The notes under the pieces are model-generated. The model was not told the DNA's origin, searched no databases, and saw only the letters and a program-made list of their open reading frames with translations. Position numbers and translations under genes: made by a program. 64,000 bases of DNA. Origin: Nocardioides sp. QY071 (GTDB taxonomy: Bacteria > Actinomycetota > Actinomycetes > Propionibacteriales > Nocardioidaceae). Within the stretch, counting starts at the first letter, position 1, and every line of letters starts with the position of its first letter. Where the stretch lies: contig NZ_CP124681.1 in NCBI RefSeq assembly GCF_029961765.1, positions 3,224,001 to 3,288,000 of the forward strand, read 5' to 3'. Shown piece by piece: positions 17,870 through 26,353 of this stretch.

Positions 17870-18649
17870 ATGCGGATCGTGACCTTCAACATCCTGGGCG
17901 GTCGCACCCAGCACGACCACGAGGTCGACGTGGGCGTGCTGCAGGACGCGATCCGCGACCTCGACGCGGACGTGCTCGCCCTGCAGGAGGTCGACCACCT
18001 GCTCCAGCGCTCCGGGCACGCCGACCTCACCGCGCTCGCCGCCGAGGCGATGGGCGCACCTCACCACCGGTTCGTGGCCGCGCTCGCGGGCAGCCCGGGG
18101 GCGACCTGGACGGCGGCCACCGGCGACGAGCAGCCGCACGACGCGGCGTACGGCATCGCGCTGCTGAGCCGCCTCCCGGTCACCGGCTGGCAGGTGGTCC
18201 GGCTCCCGGCCGTCACGACGCCGGTCCCGATGTGGTTCGGCGGGCAGCCGCGGCCGACCTGGGTGCGCGACGAGCCTCGGGTCGCGGTGGCCGCCACCGT
18301 CGAGGGTGCTGGCGGCGTGCTGACGGTGGCGACGACGCACCTGTCGTTCGTTCGATGGTGGAACGGACACCAGCTGCGGCGGCTGGTGCGGTCGCTGTCC
18401 GGCGCCCCACGTCCGCTCCTGCTGACGGGTGACCTCAACATGGGCACCCGGCGCGCGGCTCGGCTGACCGGCCTGCACCCCCTGGGCGGGGAGCCGACCT
18501 TCCCGGCCGACCGGCCGGTCGAGCAGCTCGACCACGTCCTCGCCGAGCCCGCCCTCCCGGCGGTCGCCCGGGCGCGCCGGATGCGGCTCTCCGACCACCG
18601 GGCCCTGGTGGTCGACGTGGAGCTCGCGGCGTCCCCGCTCAGCCGCTGA
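17870..18649 (+). CDS. endonuclease/exonuclease/phosphatase family protein
   Basis: The 259-residue protein has the EEP signature in order: RIVTFNILGG, LALQEVDHLL (metal-binding Glu), a His in TTHLSF, TGDLNMG (Asp/Asn pair) and RMRLSDHRALVVDVEL (catalytic Asp-His). Members hydrolyse phosphodiester or phosphate bonds in DNA, lipids or inositides. There is no signal peptide, so it is cytoplasmic. The sequence before ATG 17870 is the operator region described at 17821. Its 3' end overlaps the convergent amidohydrolase gene by 11 bases. Confidence 0.85.
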   Translation: MRIVTFNILGGRTQHDHEVDVGVLQDAIRDLDADVLALQEVDHLLQRSGHADLTALAAEAMGAPHHRFVAALAGSPGATWTAATGDEQPHDAAYGIALLSRLPVTGWQVVRLPAVTTPVPMWFGGQPRPTWVRDEPRVAVAATVEGAGGVLTVATTHLSFVRWWNGHQLRRLVRSLSGAPRPLLLTGDLNMGTRRAARLTGLHPLGGEPTFPADRPVEQLDHVLAEPALPAVARARRMRLSDHRALVVDVELAASPLSR

Positions 18650-19844
18650 GCGGGGATCCGCGCAGCAGGACGTCGAGCGGACGTCCCAGTGCCGCCGGAT
18701 CGGCCGCCAGGTCGCCCTCCACCACGAGCAGGTCCGCCGCCAGCCCCGGTCGCAGCGCCCCGGTCTCCGCACCGAGACCGCAGGCGTCGGCGGCCCCGGA
18801 GGTCCCCGCGGCGAGCGCCTCGTCCAGGGGCCAGCCGGCCGTGGCCAGGTCGAGCACCGCCCGCCACGCGTTGCCGTGCGCCTTCGTCGGCGCGGCACCG
18901 GCGTCGACACCCGGCACCACCCGTACGCCGTGGGCGCGCATCCGGCCGACGTCGACGTACCGCTGGGCGAAGAAGGCCTCGATGTCGAGCCCGACGCGGG
19001 CCATGATCTCGAGGATCGCCGGCGGTGGTGTCGGCAGCATGGCCAGCACCGCTGGATCGTTGCCCATCGTCGGGTCGACGGCCACGCCCGCCGCCGCGGT
19101 GCGCTCGAGCAGGTCGTCGCTGAGCACGGCGCCGTTCTCCGTGACGCCCGTGAAGTGCTCGATGCCGTCGACGCCGGCGTCGAGCGCGACCTCGATCGCG
19201 ACCACCGAGTGGGCATGCGCGAGCACCGGCAGACCGAGGCCGTAGGCGGTGTCGACCACCAGGCGCAGCGCCTCGACCGCGAACTGCGCACCGATCATGT
19301 CGCTGCCCGGGGTGAGGAAGCCACCACCGGCCATGACCTTGACGAGGTCCACGCCGCGCTCGGCGTGCTCGATCACCGCAGCGCGCAGGTCGTCGTCGCT
19401 CGCAGCCGCGCCGCCGAGGTAGTGGCAGTGCCCGCCCGGGGTGGTCAGCGGCGGCCCGGAGGCGACGATGCGCGGTGTCCCCGGTCCGGGGGCGTCGCGG
19501 AACGGCAGCGTGCGGTAGTCGCGGTCGCCGAGGTCGCGGACCGTCGTGACACCGGCGGCGGCCTGTGCCGCAAGGGACCGGGCGACCTGGGCGTCGATCT
19601 CGTCGTCGCCCTGGACCCCGACGCGTTCGAGCGCGCCGACACTGCCGTCGGACACCAGGTGGACGTGGGCATCGACGAGGCCGGGCATCAGCGTTGCGTC
19701 GTACGTCGTGACGGGACAGTCGTGCGGCACCGCGAAGTGCGCCGGTTCGACGCCGACGATCCGGTCGCCCTCGACCAGCACCGTCGCTCCCCCGGCGAGG
19801 AAGCGGTGACCGTCGAAGGCGCGGGGCGCCCGCCAGGCGTGCAT
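18639..19844 (-). CDS. metal-dependent amidohydrolase (imidazolonepropionase/prolidase-like)
   Basis: The 401-residue protein has the amidohydrolase barrel: LMPGLVDAHVHLV (HxH metal ligands), VDLVKVMAGGG, LPVLAHAHS, GIEHFTGVT and a C-terminal strand domain (GALRPGLAADLLVVEGDL). The VKVMAGGG lysine is the position carboxylated in related binuclear enzymes. Its substrate is probably an N-acylated or cyclic amide; the specific reaction is unknown. ATG 19844 is 4 bases past the stop of the phosphofructokinase gene, so the two form one transcription unit. Confidence 0.85.
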   Translation of the reverse strand: MHAWRAPRAFDGHRFLAGGATVLVEGDRIVGVEPAHFAVPHDCPVTTYDATLMPGLVDAHVHLVSDGSVGALERVGVQGDDEIDAQVARSLAAQAAAGVTTVRDLGDRDYRTLPFRDAPGPGTPRIVASGPPLTTPGGHCHYLGGAAASDDDLRAAVIEHAERGVDLVKVMAGGGFLTPGSDMIGAQFAVEALRLVVDTAYGLGLPVLAHAHSVVAIEVALDAGVDGIEHFTGVTENGAVLSDDLLERTAAAGVAVDPTMGNDPAVLAMLPTPPPAILEIMARVGLDIEAFFAQRYVDVGRMRAHGVRVVPGVDAGAAPTKAHGNAWRAVLDLATAGWPLDEALAAGTSGAADACGLGAETGALRPGLAADLLVVEGDLAADPAALGRPLDVLLRGSPLSG

Positions 19845-19848
19845 CCGA

Positions 19849-20877
19849 CTAGCCGAAGAACACCTGTGCCTCGGCGTACTCCGCCGGGCTGACCAGCTTG
19901 AGCTCACCGGTGCCCTCGACGAGGGGCACCCGGACGATCGACGTACCGCGCAGCGCCACCATCACGCCGTACTCACCGTCAGCGACCGCGTCGATCGCCT
20001 GCAGCCCGAACCGGGTGGCGAGCCAGCGGTCGAAGGCGGACGGCGTGCCGCCGCGCTGGATGTGGCCCAGGACGACGGCGCGCGCCTCCTTGCCGGTGCG
20101 CTGCTCGATCTCCTGGGCGAGACGATCGCCGATGCCGCCGAGGCGGACATGCCCGAAGGCGTCCCTCTCGCCGCTGACCAGGGTCATGCCGGTGCCGTCG
20201 GCCGGGACCGCGCCCTCGGAGACGACGATGATCGGCGAGTACTCGCTGCGGAACCGGGTCTCGACATGTGCGCACACGGCCTCGATGTCGAACGGGGCCT
20301 CGGGGATCAGCACCGCGCTCGCTCCCCCGGCGATGCCGGCGTGCAGCGCGATCCAGCCGGCGTGGCGGCCCATCACCTCGACGACGAGCACCCGGTGGTG
20401 CGACTCGGCGGTGGTGTGCAGCCGGTCGATCGCCTCGGTGGCGATGTTGACCGCGGTGTCGAAGCCGAAGGTGAAGTCGGTGCCGGAGAGGTCGTTGTCG
20501 ATCGTCTTCGGTACGCCGACCACCGCGACCCCCAGGTCGGCCAGCCTCGTCGCGACGCCCAGGGTGTCCTCGCCCCCGATCGCGACCAGCGCGTCGACTC
20601 CGGCCGCGGCGAGGTTGTCCTTGATCCGCTGCACGCCGTCGTCGATGGCGAACGGGTTGGTCCGCGAGGAGCCGAGGATGGTGCCGCCGCGCGGCAGGAT
20701 CCCGCGGCACTGCTCGATCCCGAGTGGCACCGTCGCGCCCTCGAGAGGTCCACGCCAGCCGTCACGGAAGCCGACGAACTCGAACCCGTGCTCGTTCACC
20801 CCCTTGCGCACCACGGCCCGGATCACGGCGTTCAGGCCCGGGCAGTCACCGCCACCGGTCAGCACTCCGACGCGCAT
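19849..20877 (-). CDS. pfkA: 6-phosphofructokinase, residues of the pyrophosphate-dependent type
   Basis: The 342-residue enzyme phosphorylates fructose 6-phosphate. It has GGGDCPGLNAVIR (8-20), GGEDT (101-105), PKTIDNDL (123-130) with catalytic Asp127, MGRHAGW and HIQRGGTPSAFDR. Residue 104 is Asp and 124 is Lys. In this family Gly104 goes with ATP use, whereas Asp104 with Lys124 marks pyrophosphate-dependent enzymes such as that of Amycolatopsis methanolica. The PPi reaction is reversible and could serve glycolysis and gluconeogenesis. ATG 20877 follows a TACGTT -10 box by 8 bases. The amidohydrolase gene follows in the same unit. Confidence 0.93.
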   Translation of the reverse strand: MRVGVLTGGGDCPGLNAVIRAVVRKGVNEHGFEFVGFRDGWRGPLEGATVPLGIEQCRGILPRGGTILGSSRTNPFAIDDGVQRIKDNLAAAGVDALVAIGGEDTLGVATRLADLGVAVVGVPKTIDNDLSGTDFTFGFDTAVNIATEAIDRLHTTAESHHRVLVVEVMGRHAGWIALHAGIAGGASAVLIPEAPFDIEAVCAHVETRFRSEYSPIIVVSEGAVPADGTGMTLVSGERDAFGHVRLGGIGDRLAQEIEQRTGKEARAVVLGHIQRGGTPSAFDRWLATRFGLQAIDAVADGEYGVMVALRGTSIVRVPLVEGTGELKLVSPAEYAEAQVFFG

Positions 20878-20884
20878 GGCTCCC

Positions 20885-20890
20885 AACGTA
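20885..20890 (-). promoter_or_regulatory. -10 box (TACGTT) of the phosphofructokinase gene
   Basis: TACGTT on the minus strand ends 8 bases before ATG 20877, giving a leaderless mRNA. Its expected -35 area overlaps the -10 box of the opposite promoter (20913-20918). Confidence 0.45.
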
Positions 20891-20912
20891 CATCGGGTCC
20901 GGGCACGGTATC

Positions 20913-20918
20913 TAGGCT
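20913..20918 (+). promoter_or_regulatory. -10 box (TAGGCT) of the DUF1028 gene
   Basis: TAGGCT ends 7 bases before ATG 20925 with no ribosome site, so the transcript is probably leaderless. Confidence 0.5.
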
Positions 20919-20924
20919 CTGGCC

Positions 20925-21749
20925 ATGACCTTCTCGATCGTGGCCCGCTCCGCCGACGGCGAGTCCTGGGGCGTCGCCGTCGCGTCCAAGTTCCTGGCGG
21001 TCGGCTCCGCCGTGCCGGCCGCCGTGGCCGGTGTCGGCGCGCTCGCGACCCAGGCCGACGCCAACGTGGCCTACAAAGGGCTCGCACTGTCCCACCTCGA
21101 CGAGGGCGCCACCGCACCGGTCGCGCTGCAGCGGCTGCTCGAGGAGGACGAGGGCCGGGCGCACCGCCAGGTCGGCATCGTCGACCTCGACGGCACCGCC
21201 GCCTCCCACACGGGCGCCGAGTGCATCCCCTGGGCGGGCGGGCGCACCGGCGACGGGTACGCCGTCCAGGGCAACTGCCTGGCCGGCGAGGAGGTCGTGG
21301 CCGCGATGGAGGACGCCTGGCTGGGCGGTGCGGCCGACGCACCGCTCCAGGACCGGCTGATCGCCGCACTGGCTGCCGGCGACGCCGCCGGCGGCGACCG
21401 CCGGGGACGGCAGTCCGCCGCGATCCTCGTGGTCCGCGAGGGTGCCGGGTACGGCGGCCTCGACGACGTCGCCGTCGACCTCCGGGTCGACGACCACGAG
21501 GCACCGATCGACGAGCTGGTCCGGCTCCTCGACCTGCACGACCTCTACCTGACCGCCTCGACCGAGGAGGAGAGGGTGAGCGTCGACGCTGCCCTGCGCG
21601 AGGAGCTCGAGGCGTTCGCCGTGGCCGCCGGGCACCGCGACTTCCACACCTGGGTCAGCACCGAGAACTACGAGATGCGGGTTGCCCCCGACCTGGCGTG
21701 GATCGACCGGCGGGTGCTGGCGATCGTTCGGGAGCTCAGCGACTCCTGA
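20925..21749 (+). CDS. DUF1028 (Ntn-hydrolase fold) family protein
   Basis: The 274-residue protein matches DUF1028 along its N-terminal ~200 residues: TFSIVARSADGESWGVAVASKFLAVGS, ATQADANVAYKG, GNCLAGEEVV and RRGRQSAAILVVREG. The family has an Ntn-hydrolase-like fold and is often near peptidases or ureide genes; no activity is established that I know of. The C-terminal ~70 residues (FHTWVSTENYEMR) form an extra helical region. The end overlaps the convergent coiled-coil gene by 14 bases. Confidence 0.85.
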   Translation: MTFSIVARSADGESWGVAVASKFLAVGSAVPAAVAGVGALATQADANVAYKGLALSHLDEGATAPVALQRLLEEDEGRAHRQVGIVDLDGTAASHTGAECIPWAGGRTGDGYAVQGNCLAGEEVVAAMEDAWLGGAADAPLQDRLIAALAAGDAAGGDRRGRQSAAILVVREGAGYGGLDDVAVDLRVDDHEAPIDELVRLLDLHDLYLTASTEEERVSVDAALREELEAFAVAAGHRDFHTWVSTENYEMRVAPDLAWIDRRVLAIVRELSDS

Positions 21750-22632
21750 CCCGCTCCAGCGCCTGATGCGCCGCGTCCCGCTCGGCGGTGGCGGTGCGCA
21801 GGTCCGCGCCGGTACCGTCGCGGACCTCCTCGGCCTCGGCCAGCTCCTCCTCGAGCGCCTCGGCCTGCTCCTCGAGGTCGGCCAGGCGGCGGCGCAGCTC
21901 GTCGGTCTCGGCCTCCAGCTGGAGCGACCGGGCGGAGAGGCGCTCGACCTCGCCGGCCGCGTCGTCGTGGGCTGCCCGGGCGGCGGCGTACTCCTCCTCG
22001 GCGGCGTCCAGCCGATCCTTCGCAGCGGCGACCGCCTTGGCCGCCTTGTCCGGGTCCGGTACGACGTGCAGGTCGGGCGGGCCGGGGCGCGGGGCCTCGC
22101 GCGGGGTGGCGCTGAAGCCCAGCGCCTCGGGGAGGGCGACCGCGCGGGCGAGGTCGTCGGCGTCCATCGGCTCGAGCCCGGTGGTGCGCAACGTGCTGAC
22201 CAGCAGGCCGCTGCGGACGGCGCGGCCGCACTCGGCGTCGACCATCGCGGCGGTCAGCGTGGCCTCGACCTGCTCGGCGACGGCCTCGGTGACCCGCAGG
22301 CCCTCCTCGGCCGCGATCCGGCGGGCCTGGGTGGTGACGGCGGCGGTGACCTGGCGGCGTTGCTTGGTCAGTGCCCGCAGCTCGCCGGCCGACATCGCCT
22401 CCTGGGCCTCGCGCAGCGCCGCCCCGACGCTGAGCACCTGGTCGACCTGGGCCGCCTCCCGGCGTACCAGCAGGTCGACGACCCACGCCGCGGTGCTGGG
22501 CTTGCGCAGTGCCTTGACCTGCGCGGCCAGGGGCGTGCCCTTGAGCTCCTTGGCCCGGGCGTCGCGCGTCGGCGTGAAGTCCCCCAGCGGCAGGGCGTAG
22601 AGCTCGTCGGCGATCTCCAGCAGGTCAGCCAC
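21736..22632 (-). CDS. coiled-coil protein of unknown function
   Basis: The 298-residue protein is soluble. Residues 1-60 are conserved-looking (FTPTRDARAKELKGTPLAAQVKALRKPSTAAWVVDLL), 60-170 are helical and 195-290 form a long Glu/Ala-rich coiled coil (ETDELRRRLADLEEQAEALE). There is no catalytic or nucleotide-binding motif. The opening is typical of actinobacterial hypothetical proteins beginning with a FTxxRdxxAkelk segment. It lies 18 bases past a TetR-family gene on the same strand, so co-transcription is possible. Confidence 0.7.
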   Translation of the reverse strand: MADLLEIADELYALPLGDFTPTRDARAKELKGTPLAAQVKALRKPSTAAWVVDLLVRREAAQVDQVLSVGAALREAQEAMSAGELRALTKQRRQVTAAVTTQARRIAAEEGLRVTEAVAEQVEATLTAAMVDAECGRAVRSGLLVSTLRTTGLEPMDADDLARAVALPEALGFSATPREAPRPGPPDLHVVPDPDKAAKAVAAAKDRLDAAEEEYAAARAAHDDAAGEVERLSARSLQLEAETDELRRRLADLEEQAEALEEELAEAEEVRDGTGADLRTATAERDAAHQALERVRSR

Positions 22633-22650
22633 GGTCGGAGTCTTCCAGAG

Positions 22651-23253
22651 TCATCGCAGCCCGGCGCCGATCATCACGACGGTGAGCTCCACGAGGTCCT
22701 CGCGGGCCACGCCCTCGGGCCGGGCGAGCGCGATCCGCAGGCAGGTGGAGACCAGGACGCCCATCAGCATGAACACGACGGCCTCGAGCTGCTCGGGCGC
22801 GAGGTCGGGACGGTGCCGGCGCGGGAGCAGCGAGGCCAGCCGGTGCAGGTCGGCCTCGATCTCGGGGAGCACGTTGGCGTTGTTGCCGGCCGGGGTCTGG
22901 TTGACCATCGCGGTGATCACCCCACGGTGCCGCTCGAACCCGTCGACGAGGGTGACCACGACCATCCGCAGCGCGGCGTCGAGGTCGAGCTCGAGCGCGT
23001 CGACGACGCTGACCATGAGGTCGTCGCTGATCGCGTGCACCGCCTGCTCGCGGAGCACGGCGAGGAGCTCGGTGCGGTCGTTGAAGTAGCGGTAGAAGGT
23101 CCCGCTGCTGACGTGGGCCTCGCGGATCACCGCCGAGGTGGTCAGCCGGTCGAGGCCGTCGCGGTCGAGCACCCGCACCGCCGTGTCGAGCAGGAGCCGG
23201 CGCGTCTGCACCGCACGGTCCTGCCGGGGCCGGGCCCGCTGCCGCTCCGCCAC
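22651..23253 (-). CDS. TetR-family transcriptional regulator
   Basis: The 200-residue protein has a classic TetR N-terminal HTH: RRLLLDTAVRVLDRDGLDRLTTSAVIREAHVSSGTFYRYFNDRTELLAVL. The remaining helices form the ligand-binding and dimer domain. The gene starts only 7 bases past the macR stop, so it sits in the macS-flavin reductase-macR unit. Its ligand is unknown. Confidence 0.9.
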   Translation of the reverse strand: MAERQRARPRQDRAVQTRRLLLDTAVRVLDRDGLDRLTTSAVIREAHVSSGTFYRYFNDRTELLAVLREQAVHAISDDLMVSVVDALELDLDAALRMVVVTLVDGFERHRGVITAMVNQTPAGNNANVLPEIEADLHRLASLLPRRHRPDLAPEQLEAVVFMLMGVLVSTCLRIALARPEGVAREDLVELTVVMIGAGLR

Positions 23254-23260
23254 GGGCCGA

Positions 23261-23917
23261 TCAGTTCTCGTCGTCGGCGTCGAGGCCCTGCTCGATCACG
23301 TACCGGGTGAGCTCGACCCGGTTGTGCATCTGCAGCTTGCGCAGGGTGTTCTGCACGTGGTTCTGCACGGTGCGGTGCGAGATCACCAGCCGCTCGGCGA
23401 TGTCCTTGTAGGACACCCCCTTCGCGACCATCCGCAGGATCTCGGTCTCGCGGTCGGTCAGCCGCTCCCCCGGCGGCGTGGCCGGCTCGTTCATCCGCCG
23501 GAACTCGCCGAGCACCAGCGCTGCCAGGCCGGGCGTGAAGACGGTGTCGCCCTTCGCGACCCGGCGTACGGCGGTCAGCAGCTCCTCACGCGAGGCGGAC
23601 TTGAGGAGGTAGCCGGTGGCGCCGGCCTTCACCGCCGCCAGCACGTCGTCCTGCTCGCCGGAGGCGGACAGGATGAGCACCCGCGAGGACGGCTCGGCCG
23701 CCAGCACCTGTGCGGTGACCTCGACGCCGCTCGGCTCGGGGATCTGGAGGTCGAGGACCACCACCCGCGGCCGGGTCGCGTGGAACCGGGCGATCGCCTC
23801 GGCGCCCGTGGCCGCCACGGCGACCACGTCGAAGCCGGCAGCCTGCAGGTCGCGCTCGACGGCGTCGCGCCACATCGGGTGGTCGTCGACGACCATCACC
23901 CGGATCGGGTCCGTCAT
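23261..23917 (-). CDS. macR: MacR-like NarL/LuxR-family response regulator
   Basis: The 218-residue protein has a receiver domain (VDDHPMWRDAVERDL; phospho-acceptor Asp in VVVLDLQIPEPSG; TGYLLKSAS lysine) and a C-terminal LuxR HTH (RLTDRETEILRMVAKGVSYKDIAERLVIS). The partner kinase gene (24469-25545) is MacS-like. In mycobacteria and corynebacteria I recall MacRS as acting in envelope control. ATG 23917 follows a TAGGGT box by 9 bases, so macR has its own promoter as well as read-through from macS. Confidence 0.88.
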   Translation of the reverse strand: MTDPIRVMVVDDHPMWRDAVERDLQAAGFDVVAVAATGAEAIARFHATRPRVVVLDLQIPEPSGVEVTAQVLAAEPSSRVLILSASGEQDDVLAAVKAGATGYLLKSASREELLTAVRRVAKGDTVFTPGLAALVLGEFRRMNEPATPPGERLTDRETEILRMVAKGVSYKDIAERLVISHRTVQNHVQNTLRKLQMHNRVELTRYVIEQGLDADDEN

Positions 23918-23925
23918 GTCAGCGA

Positions 23926-23931
23926 ACCCTA
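23926..23931 (-). promoter_or_regulatory. -10 box (TAGGGT) upstream of macR
   Basis: TAGGGT on the minus strand ends 9 bases before ATG 23917 and lies in the 48-base gap between the flavin reductase and macR, giving a near-leaderless start. Confidence 0.4.
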
Positions 23932-23965
23932 CCCACCGGAGGTCGAGGAGGTTGCGCAGCAACCG

Positions 23966-24472
23966 TCACGAGACCCGCAGGAAGCGGCCGCGGCGGTGCA
24001 GCAGCGGGTCGTCCTCGTCCCCGACCACGACCTGCTCGAGGACCGCACTCACCTCGACCGACCAGCCGACCTCGCGCTCCCCTGCCAGCCGGACGCCGGC
24101 CCAGGTGGTGGCGGAGGCGAGCCGGGGGCCGTGGGACTCGGCGACGAACGGGGCCTGGCGGAACGGGCCGCCGGGGGCGGGCGCCGTACCGGCGAACGAC
24201 TCGGCCAGCTGGCGGTCGGCCCAGGTCAGCAGCTGGATGACGCCCTGCCCGGTCGAGCGGAGCGTGTCGAGCAGGTCGGAGTCGGGGTCGAGGAGGGCCA
24301 GCACACACGGCTCGGGGCCGAGCGCGACCATCAACGAGGTGACGGTCAGGCCGGCCCGGTCGTGCTCGTCGCCGGCGGTCCACAGCGTGACCGCGCCGCC
24401 GACCCGGCCGCGGAAGCGGCGCGCCGGGTCCGGATCGGCGTCGGCGAAGGGGTGCGTGCTGTGGATCGTCAC
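23966..24472 (-). CDS. flavin reductase-like FMN-binding protein
   Basis: The 168-residue protein shows the FMN-binding split-barrel pattern: ARRFRGRVGGAVTLWTAG, GLTVTSLMVALGPEPCVLALLDPDSDLLDTL, then LASATTWAGVRLAGE. The usual flavin-contacting Thr-Ser (TVTSLM) is present. It could act as an NAD(P)H:flavin reductase or a flavin-binding sensor. GTG 24472 overlaps the stop of the histidine kinase gene by four bases (GTGA), so it is translated together with macS. Confidence 0.82.
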   Translation of the reverse strand: MTIHSTHPFADADPDPARRFRGRVGGAVTLWTAGDEHDRAGLTVTSLMVALGPEPCVLALLDPDSDLLDTLRSTGQGVIQLLTWADRQLAESFAGTAPAPGGPFRQAPFVAESHGPRLASATTWAGVRLAGEREVGWSVEVSAVLEQVVVGDEDDPLLHRRGRFLRVS

Positions 24473-25545
24473 GATCGCTCCTGCCCACGGGGGACGACGA
24501 AGGTCCACTCGGTCCCGTAGGAGCCGGTGTCGAGGGACGCGGTCCCGCCGAGGTCGCGGACCCGACCGCGGATCGACTCCACGACGCCGAGCCGGCCCTC
24601 CTGCTCGGCGGCCTCGAGCCGGCCGGCAGCGATGCCGGGCCCGTCGTCGCGCACGCTCACCTCGACCTGGTCGCCGAGGTCCTCGACGAGCACCCAGGCA
24701 CGGGCGTCGGGCCCGACGTGCCGTTCGACGTTGTCGAGGCAGGCCCGGACGACCGCGGCCAGCTCGGTGACGGTGTGGGCGGGCAGCTCGACGGCGCCCG
24801 CCGGCAGGCCCACCTCGATGCCGGGCCGGGCGCCGAGCGTGCCCAGCGCGCGAGCGAGGTCGGCGTGCCCGGCCAGCGCCTGCGGGGTCGCGGTCAGGGC
24901 GTCCTGGGAGCGGATCAGGGTGCGCAGCGCCTGCTCCTGCGCACCGGCCGCACGGCCCAGCTCGCCACCCTGGCGCTGGACCAGGGCGAGCACCTGCAGC
25001 ACGCCGTCGTGCACGGCCCGGGCCAGCCGGACCCTCTCCGCCGCCGCGGCGGCCTCGCGCTGCGCCAGGTCGCGCTCGGCCGCCATCGCCTTCAGCGACT
25101 CACAGACGAAGCCAACCATCGAGCCGCCGAGCAGGATCAGGAAGACGTTGCCCCAGTCCTTCTGGGCGACGTGCGAGCGGGTCAGCAGGTCGACCGCGCC
25201 GAGCAGCACCGCCGCGATCGTGCCGCCCCGCCAGCCGTAGCGCACCGCCCACGCCAGCAGCGCCCCGACGATCCAGTAGCCCGGGATGGTCGCCTGGAAC
25301 CACGGTCCCTTGACCACCGGGGTCGCGAGCAGCAGGGCGAGCGCCAGCGCGAGGTCGGCCAGCAGCACCGCGGTGACGCGACGCTCGGGGGCGGCGTACA
25401 CGACGGTCGCGACCGCGGTCGCGACCACCATCACCGCGACGCAGACCCAGCCGAGGACCGGGTGGTCGAAGTTGTTGCGGTAGGCGTTGAGGACGACGGC
25501 GTAGCCCAGCACGACGACCCGCAGCACCGCGAGGGCCCGGAACAT
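24469..25545 (-). CDS. macS: MacS-family sensor histidine kinase
   Basis: The 358-residue protein has a 5-6 helix membrane sensor (about 5-150), a HisKA_3 dimerisation helix with the phospho-acceptor His (RLARAVHDGVLQVLALVQRQG) and a HATPase domain with an N-box (ACLDNVERH), a DDGPGI G1 box and YGTEWTFVVP at the end. There is no extracellular loop of any size, so it probably senses the membrane. ATG 25545 has GAGGA upstream. It is the first gene of macS, flavin reductase, macR, tetR. Confidence 0.9.
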   Translation of the reverse strand: MFRALAVLRVVVLGYAVVLNAYRNNFDHPVLGWVCVAVMVVATAVATVVYAAPERRVTAVLLADLALALALLLATPVVKGPWFQATIPGYWIVGALLAWAVRYGWRGGTIAAVLLGAVDLLTRSHVAQKDWGNVFLILLGGSMVGFVCESLKAMAAERDLAQREAAAAAERVRLARAVHDGVLQVLALVQRQGGELGRAAGAQEQALRTLIRSQDALTATPQALAGHADLARALGTLGARPGIEVGLPAGAVELPAHTVTELAAVVRACLDNVERHVGPDARAWVLVEDLGDQVEVSVRDDGPGIAAGRLEAAEQEGRLGVVESIRGRVRDLGGTASLDTGSYGTEWTFVVPRGQERS

Positions 25546-25580
25546 CCGGTCCTCGACGGCCAGAGCCGCCTTGGTGGTCG

Positions 25581-26333
25581 TCAGGAGGCGAGCTTCCGTG
25601 ACTCGGACTTCGACTCGGCCTTGGCGCGGGTGGCGTACATGTCGACGTACTCCTGCTGGGAGAGCCGCATGATCTCGTACATGATCTCGTCGGTGATCGA
25701 GCGCAGGATGAAGCGGTCGTTCTCCATGCCGGCGTAGCGGGAGAAGTCGAGCGGCTTGCCGAAGCGCACCGTGGGGCGGGTGATCCGGCCGAACTTCTTG
25801 CCCGGCGGAGCCACCACGTCGGTGCCGACGACGGCGACCGGGATGACGGGTACGCCGGTCTCCAGGGTCAGCCGCGCGATCCCGGTCTTGCCCCGGTAGA
25901 GACGACCGTCGTGGGAGCGGGTGCCCTCGGGGTAGATGCCGAACAGCTCGCCCTCGGCCAGCACCCGCTTCGCGGAGACCAGGGCGCCGGAAGCGGCGTC
26001 ACCGCTGGTGCGGTCGATCGGGATGTTGCCCGTACCGCTGAAGAAGTTCTTCTGCAGCCAGCCCTTGACGCCGGGCGAGGTGAAGTACTCGGCCTTCGCG
26101 ACGAAGCGCACCATCCGCGGGATGACCAGCGGCATGAACAGCCAGTCGGCGTAGGAGAGGTGGTTGCTGGCGAGGATCGCCGGCCCCGTGGCGGGGACGT
26201 TCTCGACGCCTTCGGCCCTGGGGCGGAAGACGACCTTCAGCAGCGGCCCGAGGGCGACGAACTTCAGGAACCAGTAGAACAACCTCTTCGGACCTTTCCC
26301 CAGGGACCTGGCGCCTGCCCGGACCGACGCCAC
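25581..26333 (-). CDS. PlsC-family 1-acyl-sn-glycerol-3-phosphate acyltransferase
   Basis: The 250-residue protein carries the acyltransferase motifs: NHLSYAD (catalytic His-x4-Asp), FSGTGNIPIDRT, YPEGTRSHDG and VPVIPVAVVG. One hydrophobic region precedes the catalytic motif. It makes phosphatidate or acylates a related lipid. GTG 26333 was selected because TAGGAT ends 8 bases upstream, giving a leaderless start; the shorter alternative TTG at the FYWFLKF segment has a GGGGAAAGG site. M. tuberculosis Rv2182c is the positional equivalent as I recall. Confidence 0.9.
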   Translation of the reverse strand: MASVRAGARSLGKGPKRLFYWFLKFVALGPLLKVVFRPRAEGVENVPATGPAILASNHLSYADWLFMPLVIPRMVRFVAKAEYFTSPGVKGWLQKNFFSGTGNIPIDRTSGDAASGALVSAKRVLAEGELFGIYPEGTRSHDGRLYRGKTGIARLTLETGVPVIPVAVVGTDVVAPPGKKFGRITRPTVRFGKPLDFSRYAGMENDRFILRSITDEIMYEIMRLSQQEYVDMYATRAKAESKSESRKLAS

Positions 26334-26340
26334 TGCAACG

Positions 26341-26346
26341 GATCCT
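26341..26346 (-). promoter_or_regulatory. -10 box (TAGGAT) of the PlsC-family gene
   Basis: TAGGAT on the minus strand ends 8 bases before GTG 26333. It lies next to the left tip of the repeat element at 26354, so the element may supply or disturb the -35 region. Confidence 0.45.
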
Positions 26347-26353
26347 AGTGCCA

